A stretch of 64,000 nt of DNA, from contig JAEEJZ010000021.1 in NCBI GenBank assembly GCA_016282145.1, positions 51,987 through 115,986 on the forward strand. Reading direction: 5' to 3'. Shown here piece by piece: positions 20,285 to 30,069 of this stretch (positions within the stretch are counted from its first letter, which is position 1; each line of letters opens with the position of its first letter). The position numbers and the translations under genes are program-made. This stretch comes from Bacteroidales bacterium. Its GTDB lineage: Bacteria; Bacteroidota; Bacteroidia; Bacteroidales; UBA932. Under the pieces are notes generated by a model. It was not told the DNA's origin and searched no databases. It saw only the letters and a list, made by a program, of their open reading frames with translations.

Positions 20285-23179
20285 TTACAGATTACCACCC
20301 CAATATCCGATATCGCTGCAAGTGCCAAGGCCGTTGCCGACAGCATAGTCTGCGACATTGTTCTCGCTGATATCCACACCGTTGACCTTGCCGCCGAACT
20401 TGCAGTTCTCCACGACGGTCTGGGCATCGGCCGTACCGACGATGCCGCCGCAGCTGGACGGACTGGTCCCGGAATTCACGCTCAGGACACCGAAGTAGCG
20501 GCAGCCGCTGACCTTCACTCCCCCGCCCATCGAAACCGAAAGGATTCCGGCGGGCATCTGCACGGCACTGGCCGGATTGGAGCAGAAGATATTGTTCTTG
20601 GCATCGCAGTTCGTAATGGTGGAACTGGCCAGCGCGCAGGCGATACCGCCCTTGTTAGGCGCGTTGCTACCGGTGATGCTCAGGTCGCCAAGGTGCTGGC
20701 AGCCCGTGATGGTCGCATTCCTCGCGTAGCAGACGATACCGGCGGAGCAGCCGCGGTAAGATTCGATCGTAGCGTAGTTGGTGCAGCCGTCGATGGACAG
20801 GGTTCCGCCCTCGGAGGTCGGTTTGTTGTCAAAGGCGCCCAGGATACCGGAAGCGCAGCAGGCCGTATACCAGCCATTGCTGGTGTTGCCATAGATAATG
20901 TTGCTGTAGTGGCGGTTCGTAATCTTACCGTTGTTATAGCACTTGGTAAAGACCGCATCGCCACCCAGTACGACACCCGCGATACCGCCGTACACCAGCA
21001 TATAGTGCTTGCTGTTGGCGCAGTTGAGGGCGGAAGAAGTCACCTTTCCCATTTCTCCCGCATTGCTGCAGTTGATGAAGGTGGACTTTCCGTTGATGAA
21101 ACCGGCCACGCCGCCGAAGAAGGCGTGCAGCGGCTGGGAAGTCGTGGAGGTGTTCAGATAGGCGGTGGTGATTTCGCCCATATTGGAAATGTTCTCAAAC
21201 TGGATGGATTCCACCTTGGCGTCAGGATCGCAGCCGCCCAGGATACCGCCCATCAGGATATAAGAAGATGTACGGGAGGCCGTCTGGTCAAAAGAAAGGT
21301 TGGTCTGGGGGCTGTAGCCCTTGAAATTGAGAGTTATCCCGCCTTCCGCCTTTCCGACAAAGCCGCCCATAAAGATCTTCGTATCCGTGCCGCTCATATA
21401 GGATTCGAGGTCGATCGACCCGAGGGTGACCGACGCATCGGAAGCCGCGTCGAAATTATGGTCGCAGTCGACACTGCCGTAAAGGCCGCCTACACAGAGA
21501 GAAGAAGCATTTCCGCTCACGGTGAGGGTTCCCATATAGGAATTGCTCTCGCAGACGGCGCCATCGACCAGTTTTGCCTGAATACCGCCCAGCAGCGCAG
21601 TCTTCAGCGCGGAGGAGAAGGACATTTTACCGGTATTCTCGCAGGAGGAAAGGGTGCCGAGGCACTGACCAGCAATACCTCCCGTGTAGCAAGGCATATC
21701 CGCAGAGGGACAGGTGACCGCCACATTACCGCTCATCTTGCAATTTTCGATACGGGTCTGCTCATCGGCAAAGCCGCAGATACCGCCGACATAGGCAATA
21801 TCGTCATCCGCGGTGGTGCCTGCATACTGCACGAGTCCGGCCATATTGCATTTACTGAAGGTCGTAGCATAGGCCTCGCTGGCGATACCGCCCAGGAACG
21901 CTTCGCCTTCGACATTCTTGGCATCCCAGTAAATCTTGGCATCCTTGCCCAGCACGACGTTGCTGATGATAGCACCGTTGCAAACGTTGAACAGGCCGGC
22001 GGTCCCTTTCTTGATATTGTCAATCGAATGGCCCATACCGTTGAATCTACCGGAGAAAGGATGTGCCTTGGTCCCGATGCCGGCCCAGCCGGACACCTCG
22101 CTCATATCGATATCACCCTTCACGCAGACGACACCGTCGGTTTCCCAGTCGGTGGTGGGCTCCCCTGCCGCTACGGCAGCGGCGAAGGCCTGCATTCCCT
22201 TATGGGTTACCAGACCGTTCGCAGGAATGTAATCCTGTACGATCACCGGAAGACTGACCAGGGAAGCGGAAGCGTTGGAAAGCCGCATAGAGACGGCGAC
22301 ATTGCGCTTCTCCGAGCAATCGCTCAGGTTTTCCGCCAGTTTGACGGTCAGGGTCACGAAACCGTTGTCCGGATCGCTCATCTGATACTCCGCCATCTTT
22401 TCGGGAGCAATCACCTCGGAAACGAAGAATTCCGGAACCACGATGGAAACGGCGGCCGCCGTACCAGGCAAGAGGATATGCCCTTCGGCATCGAAGGTAT
22501 ATTCGGAGCCGAACTGATAGAGATAGATGTATTCCTCTTCCTCGCCGCAGCGGAGCGTAACCTTGCCCAGACGGGAAGGATCCGTGTTGTTCTGCGACTT
22601 GACCTTGAGTACGGAGGTTTCAAATTCCCCGTTGGGAACGGGATTGGCGGGAACGACCGTCAGGAACGGATCGGCCGTATAATCCCACTGGGCGCCGGCC
22701 AGGGTCGTCACTTTCACCTCGAACTCCTCGGCCTGCGGGCCGGAAAGGAAGTAGGGCTGAGACAGGCTGAAGGCCGATGCGCTCTGGCCGACGGTCAGGG
22801 AGAAGCCGCGGAAATCCCCCGCTACGAAAGACAGGGTCGCATTGTCGCGAGGCTCGAAACCGTCATTGGCATTCACTTTAATGATGACCTTCCCGGGACC
22901 CTTCCCTGCAGGGGAAAGGACCTGACACCAGTCACGGTTGGAAACGAGATTCCAGACCAGGTTGTTGTCGTTGAGCGCGACATCGATGGTCTTGGTCCCG
23001 GCAAAGTGGGTGAAGTTCAGTTGACTCACCGCCGCACCGCCCAGGGTATAGGACACCTCAAGGTCGGTGACCGTACGGGAGTCCAGGATTTCCTGGTCCG
23101 TGGGCTTGTCCTTCACACAGGAAGACAGCAAGCCCAGAGAGAGGACCGCTAATATAGTATAAAGGTATGTGTGTTTCAT
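20285..23179 (-). CDS. GLUG-repeat lipoprotein with N-terminal BACON-like domain
   Basis: 964 aa; LGLLSSC lipobox; NRDWCQVLSPAGKGPGKVIIKVNANDGFEPRDNATLSFVAG resembles BACON; then GGI.G repeats. Confidence 0.8.
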   Translation of the reverse strand: MKHTYLYTILAVLSLGLLSSCVKDKPTDQEILDSRTVTDLEVSYTLGGAAVSQLNFTHFAGTKTIDVALNDNNLVWNLVSNRDWCQVLSPAGKGPGKVIIKVNANDGFEPRDNATLSFVAGDFRGFSLTVGQSASAFSLSQPYFLSGPQAEEFEVKVTTLAGAQWDYTADPFLTVVPANPVPNGEFETSVLKVKSQNNTDPSRLGKVTLRCGEEEEYIYLYQFGSEYTFDAEGHILLPGTAAAVSIVVPEFFVSEVIAPEKMAEYQMSDPDNGFVTLTVKLAENLSDCSEKRNVAVSMRLSNASASLVSLPVIVQDYIPANGLVTHKGMQAFAAAVAAGEPTTDWETDGVVCVKGDIDMSEVSGWAGIGTKAHPFSGRFNGMGHSIDNIKKGTAGLFNVCNGAIISNVVLGKDAKIYWDAKNVEGEAFLGGIASEAYATTFSKCNMAGLVQYAGTTADDDIAYVGGICGFADEQTRIENCKMSGNVAVTCPSADMPCYTGGIAGQCLGTLSSCENTGKMSFSSALKTALLGGIQAKLVDGAVCESNSYMGTLTVSGNASSLCVGGLYGSVDCDHNFDAASDASVTLGSIDLESYMSGTDTKIFMGGFVGKAEGGITLNFKGYSPQTNLSFDQTASRTSSYILMGGILGGCDPDAKVESIQFENISNMGEITTAYLNTSTTSQPLHAFFGGVAGFINGKSTFINCSNAGEMGKVTSSALNCANSKHYMLVYGGIAGVVLGGDAVFTKCYNNGKITNRHYSNIIYGNTSNGWYTACCASGILGAFDNKPTSEGGTLSIDGCTNYATIESYRGCSAGIVCYARNATITGCQHLGDLSITGSNAPNKGGIACALASSTITNCDAKNNIFCSNPASAVQMPAGILSVSMGGGVKVSGCRYFGVLSVNSGTSPSSCGGIVGTADAQTVVENCKFGGKVNGVDISENNVADYAVGNGLGTCSDIGYWGGNL

Positions 23180-23191
23180 ATGCTTGTGGTT

Positions 23192-24931
23192 CTATTGTCT
23201 GCCAAGAAGCCTGGTATCACGACTCTCCTGCGTAGCGGCCCACCAGACATCGGTCTGGATGTTGTTCGTGCCGCCGAGCCAGCCGTCTACCGCTTCCTGA
23301 TAGTAAACGGTGTTGCGGTAAGGCTCGTCCGAAGGATAGCGCATACGCGTAGGAAGGATGTGGTCGTTGCCGGCGGCGGGGCCGTCGGTACGCAGCAGCG
23401 GGTAGCCCGTGCGGCGGTAATCGCACCAGGATTCGATGCCGATGAAGAAGTTCGCGAGCCATTTCTGGGTCAGGATACCTTCAAGGGCATTGTCCGAATT
23501 GAAAGTGCTGCCGCTGTAGAGTTCACCGTTGACGACCCAGTTGACATACTCGACCACTTCGTCGGATTCAGCGTTCACATAGGGATTCCATTCAAGGATA
23601 CTCTCGGTAACGGCCTGCCTCAGCAGGGCCAGATAAGCACCGAAACTCGAAGCGGAACCGACCCAGCCACGGACGCCGGCCTCGGCGAAGATGAAGAGCA
23701 GTTCGGAATACTGCATCAGCGGATAGTAGGGCGCATTCTGCAGGTCATAGACTTTTCCGGTGATGCCTGAACCGGCATTCCTGCCATAGACCATACGGCC
23801 GATGACGGAGTTGCCGGCATTGGACAGATGGGTCGCCAGGAACTTGGTCACATCGGAACCGACCATCTGGTTGGGCATTCCGTGCACTTTGCGCCACCAG
23901 CAGTCATAGCGGGGATCTTCCCGGTGTCCGCCCTGCGACGAGAGCACGGATTCGTAATAGGTAATGCCGTTCTCGTCCACTTTCTTCGTGGTGGAAAGCA
24001 TCCGGCGCGTCAGCACGTCGCAGACGGCCACCGTGTTCCAGTTTCCGGAAGTGGTGGAGTAGAAGGGAGTATGCTCGGTCTCGTTCTGGTCGCTGAACGG
24101 AATCATCGGCCGCTCGTCGCGCGAACGCAGCATAGGATAGTCGCCACCGCCGCTGAGGAAGCAGCTGTACATTTCGGAGAGCTTGTTGGAGATGTTCACC
24201 GAACCCCACTTATCGTCACCGAGTTCCAGGGTGCCGCCGTCCTCTTCCATAACCTTCATACCGACGCGCATCAGCACGCGGGCGTAGAGGGAGTTGCCGA
24301 AGCGGCGCCACAGTTCGTAATTGCCGCTGTAGGTCTTGTCGCAGATGGCGTTGAAGGAAGGAACGTCATCCACGTCCTGCGCAAGGAGTTCGTTGGCGGT
24401 TTCCAGCATACAGATGACGGATTTGTAGATTTCCTTCTGGCTGTCGTAGCGGGTGGTGTATTTGCCATCGCCCTCGCGCAGGGAGAGCAGGCCCGCCTCC
24501 TTGAAGGGAATATCGCCATAGGTATCCGAGAGCTGGGTGATCAGGAAGGAACGCAGGATCAGGGCGACTGCCTTGATTTTGTCGTTCTTCTCCTTGACCG
24601 CCTGCTCGTACATCGCCATGGCGTTGCCGTACTGGAGGTAGAGTCCGGTCCAGATATCGTCGGAAGTACCTTCAGGGATGTTGTAGTTGCCGATGACGCG
24701 GGAACTGACTTCGGAATTGGTCATTACCGCGTACTGGGAGAGGTAGACCGTCGTACCCCGGAACACGCTGATCAAGTTGTACTGGGTCTTGAACATGATG
24801 GGATGCACGTAGGACTCCGCCGGCGCCGTTTCCAGCGCGTAGGGGTTCTTGCTCATTTCATCGAACTTGGAACAAGAAAGAGAAAGGAGCGCCAGTGCAA
24901 GTATCGCATTGTATTTCATTATCTTTTTCAT
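23192..24931 (-). CDS. SusD/RagB-like nutrient-binding outer membrane lipoprotein
   Basis: 579 aa; LLSLSCSKFDEMSKNPYALE; directly downstream of the SusC gene. Confidence 0.85.
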   Translation of the reverse strand: MKKIMKYNAILALALLSLSCSKFDEMSKNPYALETAPAESYVHPIMFKTQYNLISVFRGTTVYLSQYAVMTNSEVSSRVIGNYNIPEGTSDDIWTGLYLQYGNAMAMYEQAVKEKNDKIKAVALILRSFLITQLSDTYGDIPFKEAGLLSLREGDGKYTTRYDSQKEIYKSVICMLETANELLAQDVDDVPSFNAICDKTYSGNYELWRRFGNSLYARVLMRVGMKVMEEDGGTLELGDDKWGSVNISNKLSEMYSCFLSGGGDYPMLRSRDERPMIPFSDQNETEHTPFYSTTSGNWNTVAVCDVLTRRMLSTTKKVDENGITYYESVLSSQGGHREDPRYDCWWRKVHGMPNQMVGSDVTKFLATHLSNAGNSVIGRMVYGRNAGSGITGKVYDLQNAPYYPLMQYSELLFIFAEAGVRGWVGSASSFGAYLALLRQAVTESILEWNPYVNAESDEVVEYVNWVVNGELYSGSTFNSDNALEGILTQKWLANFFIGIESWCDYRRTGYPLLRTDGPAAGNDHILPTRMRYPSDEPYRNTVYYQEAVDGWLGGTNNIQTDVWWAATQESRDTRLLGRQ

Positions 24932-24946
24932 CGCAGGTCCCTCCGA

Positions 24947-27900
24947 TTAGAATGTGAGACTGATGGAACCGCCGAACTGTGCCGTCGACGGCATCTGCAG
25001 GATTTCGAAGCCCGGGATGACGGCGCTGCCGCGCATCGTCACGCCCTCGGGATCGAAGCCGGGGAATTCAGACCAGCACCAGATGTTGTTGCCGTAGACC
25101 GAGAAACTGGCGCCGCTGAGCACCTTGGTCTTGGCGAGCAGCTTCTTGGGCAGGGAATATTCGAGCCGCACTTCGCGCAGTTTCAGGAACTGCGTGCTGA
25201 CGAAGTTGGCCTCGCCGTTGGTCTGTTCGTACTTGTTGTGGTAGTAGGTGGCGATATTCGCGGGATCGATAGCCGTCGTGTTCACCACGTAGTTGCCGTC
25301 CGGCAGCAGCCGGACACCTACGGGAACGAGGCCGCCTTCGCGACCGGCGAGCGTCGCCGTACCCTTACCGCGGTAGTTGAGCACCCAGTTGGTGTAGGAA
25401 TAGACGTGGCCGCCCACCTGGCCGTCGAAGCCGATGTAGAAGCTCAGGTCTTTCCACTTGAGGGTGGTATTGAAGCCGCCCTTCCAGTCGGGAGCGCAGT
25501 CGCCCAGGTACTGGAGGTCCGTACCGGTCTGGTAGAGGTTCTGGTTGTCCAGGACGGGCAGACCGGAGACATCGACCATCTTGCCGTCCGCCGTGATGGC
25601 GGTAGAGCCTTCCGGTGCCCGGACATAGCCCTTGCCGTACATCGAGGTCAGGCTGCCGCCCTCATAGGCAATCATATAGGCGTGCGTGGAGTAGGAGGCG
25701 ATGATCCAGGAATCGATACCCTCGCCCAGGGAGACGACGGTATTGCGGTTCATCGTATAGTTCAGGCCGACCTTCCACTGCAGGTCGCGGGTCTTGACGA
25801 GGGTTCCGGTCGCGGAGAGTTCCACTCCCCTGTTGCGGATGGAACCGGCGTTCACATACATATAGTTGACACCGTTGGCGTAAGAGACCGGCATCTGGGA
25901 GATCAGGTCCTTGGTGACGGCGTCATAGTAGGCGGCGTCCAGGGTGAAACGGTTCTTGAACATCCGCAGTTCCAGACCGACTTCCCAGGAACTCACGATT
26001 TCCGGACGGAGGTTGCTGTTGACGCGCGTGGCGGGAAGCGACACGGTTCCGGGGAATCCGGTGCCCTGCAGATAGTTGGCGATGCGGTAGGGAGCCGTAT
26101 CGTTACCTACCTGCGCCCAGGAGGCGCGGATCTTCATCAGGTTCACCAGACCGTTCGTGCGTCCGAACTCGAAGAGGTCGTTCAGGGAAACGCTTCCGGA
26201 AACGGAAGGATAGAAGAAGGAGCGGTGACCGGCCGGCAGGGTGCTGGACCAGTCGTTACGACCGGTGACATCGAGGAAAATGGCGTTCTTCCAGGAGAGG
26301 GAGAGCATTCCGTAGAGGGAATTGGTCTGCCGCACATAGGAAGAATTCGAGGTCTTGGGCTCGTAGGAAGTGTTCACCAGGGAATAGACACCCGGGATGT
26401 TCAGGGCGCCGGCGGTCTGCGCGTGGTTGGAATAACTGCGCCAGATGATGCTGCCGCCGATGTTCCCGGTGAATTCGAAGTCGCCGGCGAAGCGGGTGTT
26501 GTACTTCAGCAGGAAATCGCCGGAGTACTGCTTGGAGCCGATGGTCTGCTCCTTGTACCAGCCCTGCGGTTTGGCCTGGGTAGAGGTCGGCTGCCGCTGG
26601 GTACGGAAGTCGGTGATGATGTCCAGACCGCCGCGGGCCATCAGCGTGAGGCCTTTCGCCAGATCGGCATTGAAGACGACGTTGCCGTAGACGCGGTCGC
26701 GCTTCTGGTTGTTGATCGCCTGGTAAGCCAGGAAGTAGGCGTTGTTCTTGCCCCCGGAGAGGCTGGCGTCCTGCTGGAAGGCAGCTTCGTCCTTCCAGTA
26801 GAAGGAAGGCCACTTCATATCAATGTTCGGCGCATAGCACCAGAGGCTGTACATAATGGCCGTGGAGCCGTAGCCGGAAGATACGGGAATGTTGTCCTTG
26901 CGGGTGTTACGGTAGTTCACCGAGGTCTCCAGCTTGAGCCACTTGGCCAGGCGGCTCGTGGTGCGGACCGCCAGGAAGTTAGTCATACTCGGGGAATTGG
27001 GAACGATGCCGTTTACGCTGTTGTTGGTATAACTGACGCGGACGCTGTTGTCCTTGCCGATCTTACCGGACATCACGATGGAGTTCGAGAAGGTAAGTCC
27101 CGTCTGGAAGTAGTTCTGGAACCAGTCCCCGTAACTGACGAACGGGGTTTCGTCACGGACGAAATCACCGATTTCGTTGAAGTGTCCGCCGATGCCCTGC
27201 GCTATATTATAATATTGGTAATAGGGCGTCCCGTCCATCTTCGGACCCCAGGACTCCATCCCCGCGGTATTGACATAGTCTGAACGCGGATTGATGCCTG
27301 CGACATCCTCACCCTCGCCGGAGACCAGATAATAATAGTAGTTCAGGCCCGCGGTACCCTGTCCGTAGGTATACTGCAGGTCTGGCGAAGAGAGCACCTT
27401 GTCCGCTGCGAAGCTGGACTTGATGCTGACGCGGAAGACCGCATCCTGGCTCTCGGCGTTCTTCGTGGTGATGATGATGGCGCCGTTGGCCGCCTGCGAA
27501 CCGTAGAGGGCCGTAGCGGCGGCACCCTTCAGCACGGTGACGCTTTCGATGTTGTTCGGGTCGATATCGGCAAGACCGTTGCCATAGTCGATGGCGTAGA
27601 TGCTGCCTTCGCCCGAATCGGACTGGGTGGCGGAGTTGTACATCGGCACACCGTCCACGACGAAGAGGGCCGTGTTGTTCTCCAGGTCTGCCGAGGATTC
27701 ACCGCGGACCGTGACACGCATCGTACCGTCGGGGCTGCTGGAACGGTCGATGTTCAGACCGGCCACCTGACCGGCCATACCGTTGATCCAGTTGCCCGTG
27801 GTGGCGCTGTTGACAAACATGTCCCCTTCCACCTTCTGGGCGGAATAACCGATGGATTTTTCATCCCTCTTGATACCGAGGGCCGTGACCACCGCGGTCT

Positions 27901-28462
27901 GCAGCACCTCCGCCTCGTCCTTCAGGACAACGCGTTTCAATTGGGAAGAAGAAGCCTTGATGGACCGGGATTCGTAACCCAGGCAGGAGAACTGGATGTC
28001 ATCCTCCGGAGAGGCCTTGATGTTAAAGAGACCCTGGTCGTTGGTAATGGAGCCTGAAGAAATGGCTCCGGCCACGAAAACGGCGACGCCGGGGAGCGGA
28101 TTGCCTTCAGAATCGACAACCGTACCCACCCATTGTTTTTGCGCATATGGGGGGGTGACTTTGGAGCCGGAGAGCGCAACGGTCATTCCGGACACCTTCC
28201 ATTCGATACCGCTGCCGGCGAGCACTTCGGAAAGAAGGCGCTCCAACGGCGCGTTTGAGAGAGAAACGTGCACCTTGGGCAGAACGACATCCCCGAGGGA
28301 GCGCTCAAACGAGAAGGTGACGCCGGTCTGGGCCGTGAACGAGTCGAGCACGTCGCTCAAACGGGCGTCCGTGCTGTCGATGTTCAGGCTGAACGTATTC
28401 TGGGCGTTAAGCGCTATGCTCAATCCCAGAACGACTGACAATAGGGTTAAAAGTTTTTTCAT
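24947..28462 (-). CDS. SusC/RagA-family TonB-dependent receptor with N-terminal STN domain and carboxypeptidase-like domain
   Basis: 1171 aa; STN-like N-term (DARLSDVLDSFTAQTGVTFSFE), VVDSEGNPLPGVAVFV, plug ESVTVLKGAAATALYGSQAANGAIIITTK. Confidence 0.94.
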   Translation of the reverse strand: MKKLLTLLSVVLGLSIALNAQNTFSLNIDSTDARLSDVLDSFTAQTGVTFSFERSLGDVVLPKVHVSLSNAPLERLLSEVLAGSGIEWKVSGMTVALSGSKVTPPYAQKQWVGTVVDSEGNPLPGVAVFVAGAISSGSITNDQGLFNIKASPEDDIQFSCLGYESRSIKASSSQLKRVVLKDEAEVLQTAVVTALGIKRDEKSIGYSAQKVEGDMFVNSATTGNWINGMAGQVAGLNIDRSSSPDGTMRVTVRGESSADLENNTALFVVDGVPMYNSATQSDSGEGSIYAIDYGNGLADIDPNNIESVTVLKGAAATALYGSQAANGAIIITTKNAESQDAVFRVSIKSSFAADKVLSSPDLQYTYGQGTAGLNYYYYLVSGEGEDVAGINPRSDYVNTAGMESWGPKMDGTPYYQYYNIAQGIGGHFNEIGDFVRDETPFVSYGDWFQNYFQTGLTFSNSIVMSGKIGKDNSVRVSYTNNSVNGIVPNSPSMTNFLAVRTTSRLAKWLKLETSVNYRNTRKDNIPVSSGYGSTAIMYSLWCYAPNIDMKWPSFYWKDEAAFQQDASLSGGKNNAYFLAYQAINNQKRDRVYGNVVFNADLAKGLTLMARGGLDIITDFRTQRQPTSTQAKPQGWYKEQTIGSKQYSGDFLLKYNTRFAGDFEFTGNIGGSIIWRSYSNHAQTAGALNIPGVYSLVNTSYEPKTSNSSYVRQTNSLYGMLSLSWKNAIFLDVTGRNDWSSTLPAGHRSFFYPSVSGSVSLNDLFEFGRTNGLVNLMKIRASWAQVGNDTAPYRIANYLQGTGFPGTVSLPATRVNSNLRPEIVSSWEVGLELRMFKNRFTLDAAYYDAVTKDLISQMPVSYANGVNYMYVNAGSIRNRGVELSATGTLVKTRDLQWKVGLNYTMNRNTVVSLGEGIDSWIIASYSTHAYMIAYEGGSLTSMYGKGYVRAPEGSTAITADGKMVDVSGLPVLDNQNLYQTGTDLQYLGDCAPDWKGGFNTTLKWKDLSFYIGFDGQVGGHVYSYTNWVLNYRGKGTATLAGREGGLVPVGVRLLPDGNYVVNTTAIDPANIATYYHNKYEQTNGEANFVSTQFLKLREVRLEYSLPKKLLAKTKVLSGASFSVYGNNIWCWSEFPGFDPEGVTMRGSAVIPGFEILQMPSTAQFGGSISLTF

Positions 28463-28477
28463 ATATGGTTGAATACA

Positions 28478-29482
28478 CTATTCTTCGATCGTGAATGTGG
28501 CGCCTTCGCAAATGAAACCAAGTTGCTCGGCAAGGGACTGGGGAGAAGCGCCGCTCTGGAAATTGAAATTGTAGCGCTTTCCCTCATCGGAAGGCGTTCC
28601 CTGCTGCCTGACGGTGACACCGTAGCGGTTTTCGATTTCCTCAATGATCTGAGAGACGGTGACATCGCTCATCGAGATGACGCCGTATTTGACGAGCAGG
28701 ATATCCCCGATCATCGTTTCCGACACATCGAAAACCTGCTCCGCAGGCTCCCAGGTCGCTTTCTGGCCCGGTTTGATCCGGAATAGATTGTTTCCGGCCG
28801 CATCCTGCAGCGAGACGGAGCCCCTGGCCAGGACGACCTCAGATGCTCCGGACGACGAGAGTTTGACGTCGAATTCAGTACCGAGGACCCGTACCCGGAA
28901 ATCCGGCATTATTACGTAGAAGGGAACGGCCGGATTCTTTTCAACATCGAAATAGGCCTCCCCCGTCAGGCGGACTTTGCGCTCCTCGACATTGAAGGAA
29001 TCGTCATACTCCAGACGCGAGCCGGGACGCAGCCAGACATCGGTTCCGTCGGGCAGTTCCACGTGCATCGACGGATTATCGATATTGGCAATCGTCTGCA
29101 CCCTCGGCTCTACAACCGGCTTTTTCAGGAAAAGCGGCATGCACAGCAGGAGGGCGATAAGGGCTGCCACCGAAATACGGACAGCCATCATAGGGGTCTT
29201 CCTCTTACGGCGCACCCGATTCCAGGCCCTGTCCAGATCCGGAGAGTCCGCGGGAGCGGAAGAGGTCAGTACACAACTCATGGCTGCATACTGGGCGTAG
29301 ATCCTCCAATGCTCCGGAGATTCATCCAGCCAGGCCTGCAGGATGTCGTTGTCTTCAGGGGTGATGCTGCGGTCCAGACGGGCGATAATCAGCCGTCCTA
29401 CAGCATCTTCCCTGGTCTTGTTCTTGCTTATTGTGTTTTTCATCATATGCGTGCGTATATACTTAAAGCACACAAGTGACAA
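28478..29482 (-). CDS. FecR-family anti-sigma factor
   Basis: 334 aa; single TM (ISVAALIALLLCMPLFL) and ELPDGTDVWLRPGSRLEYDDSF...RKVRLTGEAYFDVEKNPAVPF. Confidence 0.92.
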   Translation of the reverse strand: MSLVCFKYIRTHMMKNTISKNKTREDAVGRLIIARLDRSITPEDNDILQAWLDESPEHWRIYAQYAAMSCVLTSSAPADSPDLDRAWNRVRRKRKTPMMAVRISVAALIALLLCMPLFLKKPVVEPRVQTIANIDNPSMHVELPDGTDVWLRPGSRLEYDDSFNVEERKVRLTGEAYFDVEKNPAVPFYVIMPDFRVRVLGTEFDVKLSSSGASEVVLARGSVSLQDAAGNNLFRIKPGQKATWEPAEQVFDVSETMIGDILLVKYGVISMSDVTVSQIIEEIENRYGVTVRQQGTPSDEGKRYNFNFQSGASPQSLAEQLGFICEGATFTIEE

Positions 29483-29501
29483 AAAACACCTAAGAAAAAT
29501 T

Positions 29502-30032
29502 CTATTTTTTTTGAACCCGCTCCCGAAGATGCTTCATGGCGTTGTAAATGTGGTTCTCCACGGTGGAAAGGGAGAGCCCCAGGATCTGCGCGACCCGCCG
29601 GTTGGGAATGCCTTCGAGCCTCGACAGGACAAAGACCTCGCGGCAGCGGTCCGGAAGTTCGGAGAGCAGGGAAGAAACCTGCTCCTGGATATCTTCTGTG
29701 TAGAGTTTCCGGATTACGGGATCGTTGTCCGGATCGTACGCGGAATACTGCTGTTCTATCCGGTCCTTGAACCAAATCCGGTGGGCACTGTCATTCTTAC
29801 GGCGACGGAGTTTGTTCAGGCAGCCGTGCCAGACACTGTTCAGCAGATACAGACGCAGTTCCCTTTCGTCGTTCAGATACGGCAGCCGGAAGCGGTGGTC
29901 CCACACCCAGGCAAACACATCCTGCACGACATCCTCAGCTTCCTCTGCCGGGAGCATCAGCTTCGCATACGACACGAGCGAAGAGTAATGCTCGCGGAAG
30001 ACACGTTCGATGTTGTCCCGCGATACTGTCAC
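29502..30032 (-). CDS. ECF RNA polymerase sigma-70 factor
   Basis: 176 aa; AEDVVQDVFAWVWDHR and LPDRCREVFVLSRLEGIPNRRVAQILGLSLSTVENHIYNAMKHLR. Confidence 0.93.
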   Translation of the reverse strand: MTVSRDNIERVFREHYSSLVSYAKLMLPAEEAEDVVQDVFAWVWDHRFRLPYLNDERELRLYLLNSVWHGCLNKLRRRKNDSAHRIWFKDRIEQQYSAYDPDNDPVIRKLYTEDIQEQVSSLLSELPDRCREVFVLSRLEGIPNRRVAQILGLSLSTVENHIYNAMKHLRERVQKK

Positions 30033-30055
30033 AACGCAAATATCGAAAAAAAATG

Positions 30056-30063
30056 TAACTTTG
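30056..30063 (+). promoter_or_regulatory. Bacteroidota -7 box TAnnTTTG (TAACTTTG), 6 nt before ATG
   Basis: TAACTTTG CAAAGT ATGGAG. Confidence 0.6.
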
Positions 30064-30069
30064 CAAAGT

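Noticed and set aside
20693-23152. 819-aa plus-strand ORF opposite the 964-aa GLUG gene
   Set aside because: Antisense shadow; also 9545..11644, 14119..15627, 38184..40241 and 60032..62311 rejected for the same reason
23828-27283. 1151-aa plus-strand ORF opposite SusD and SusC
   Set aside because: Spans two well-supported minus-strand genes antisense; no domain motifs
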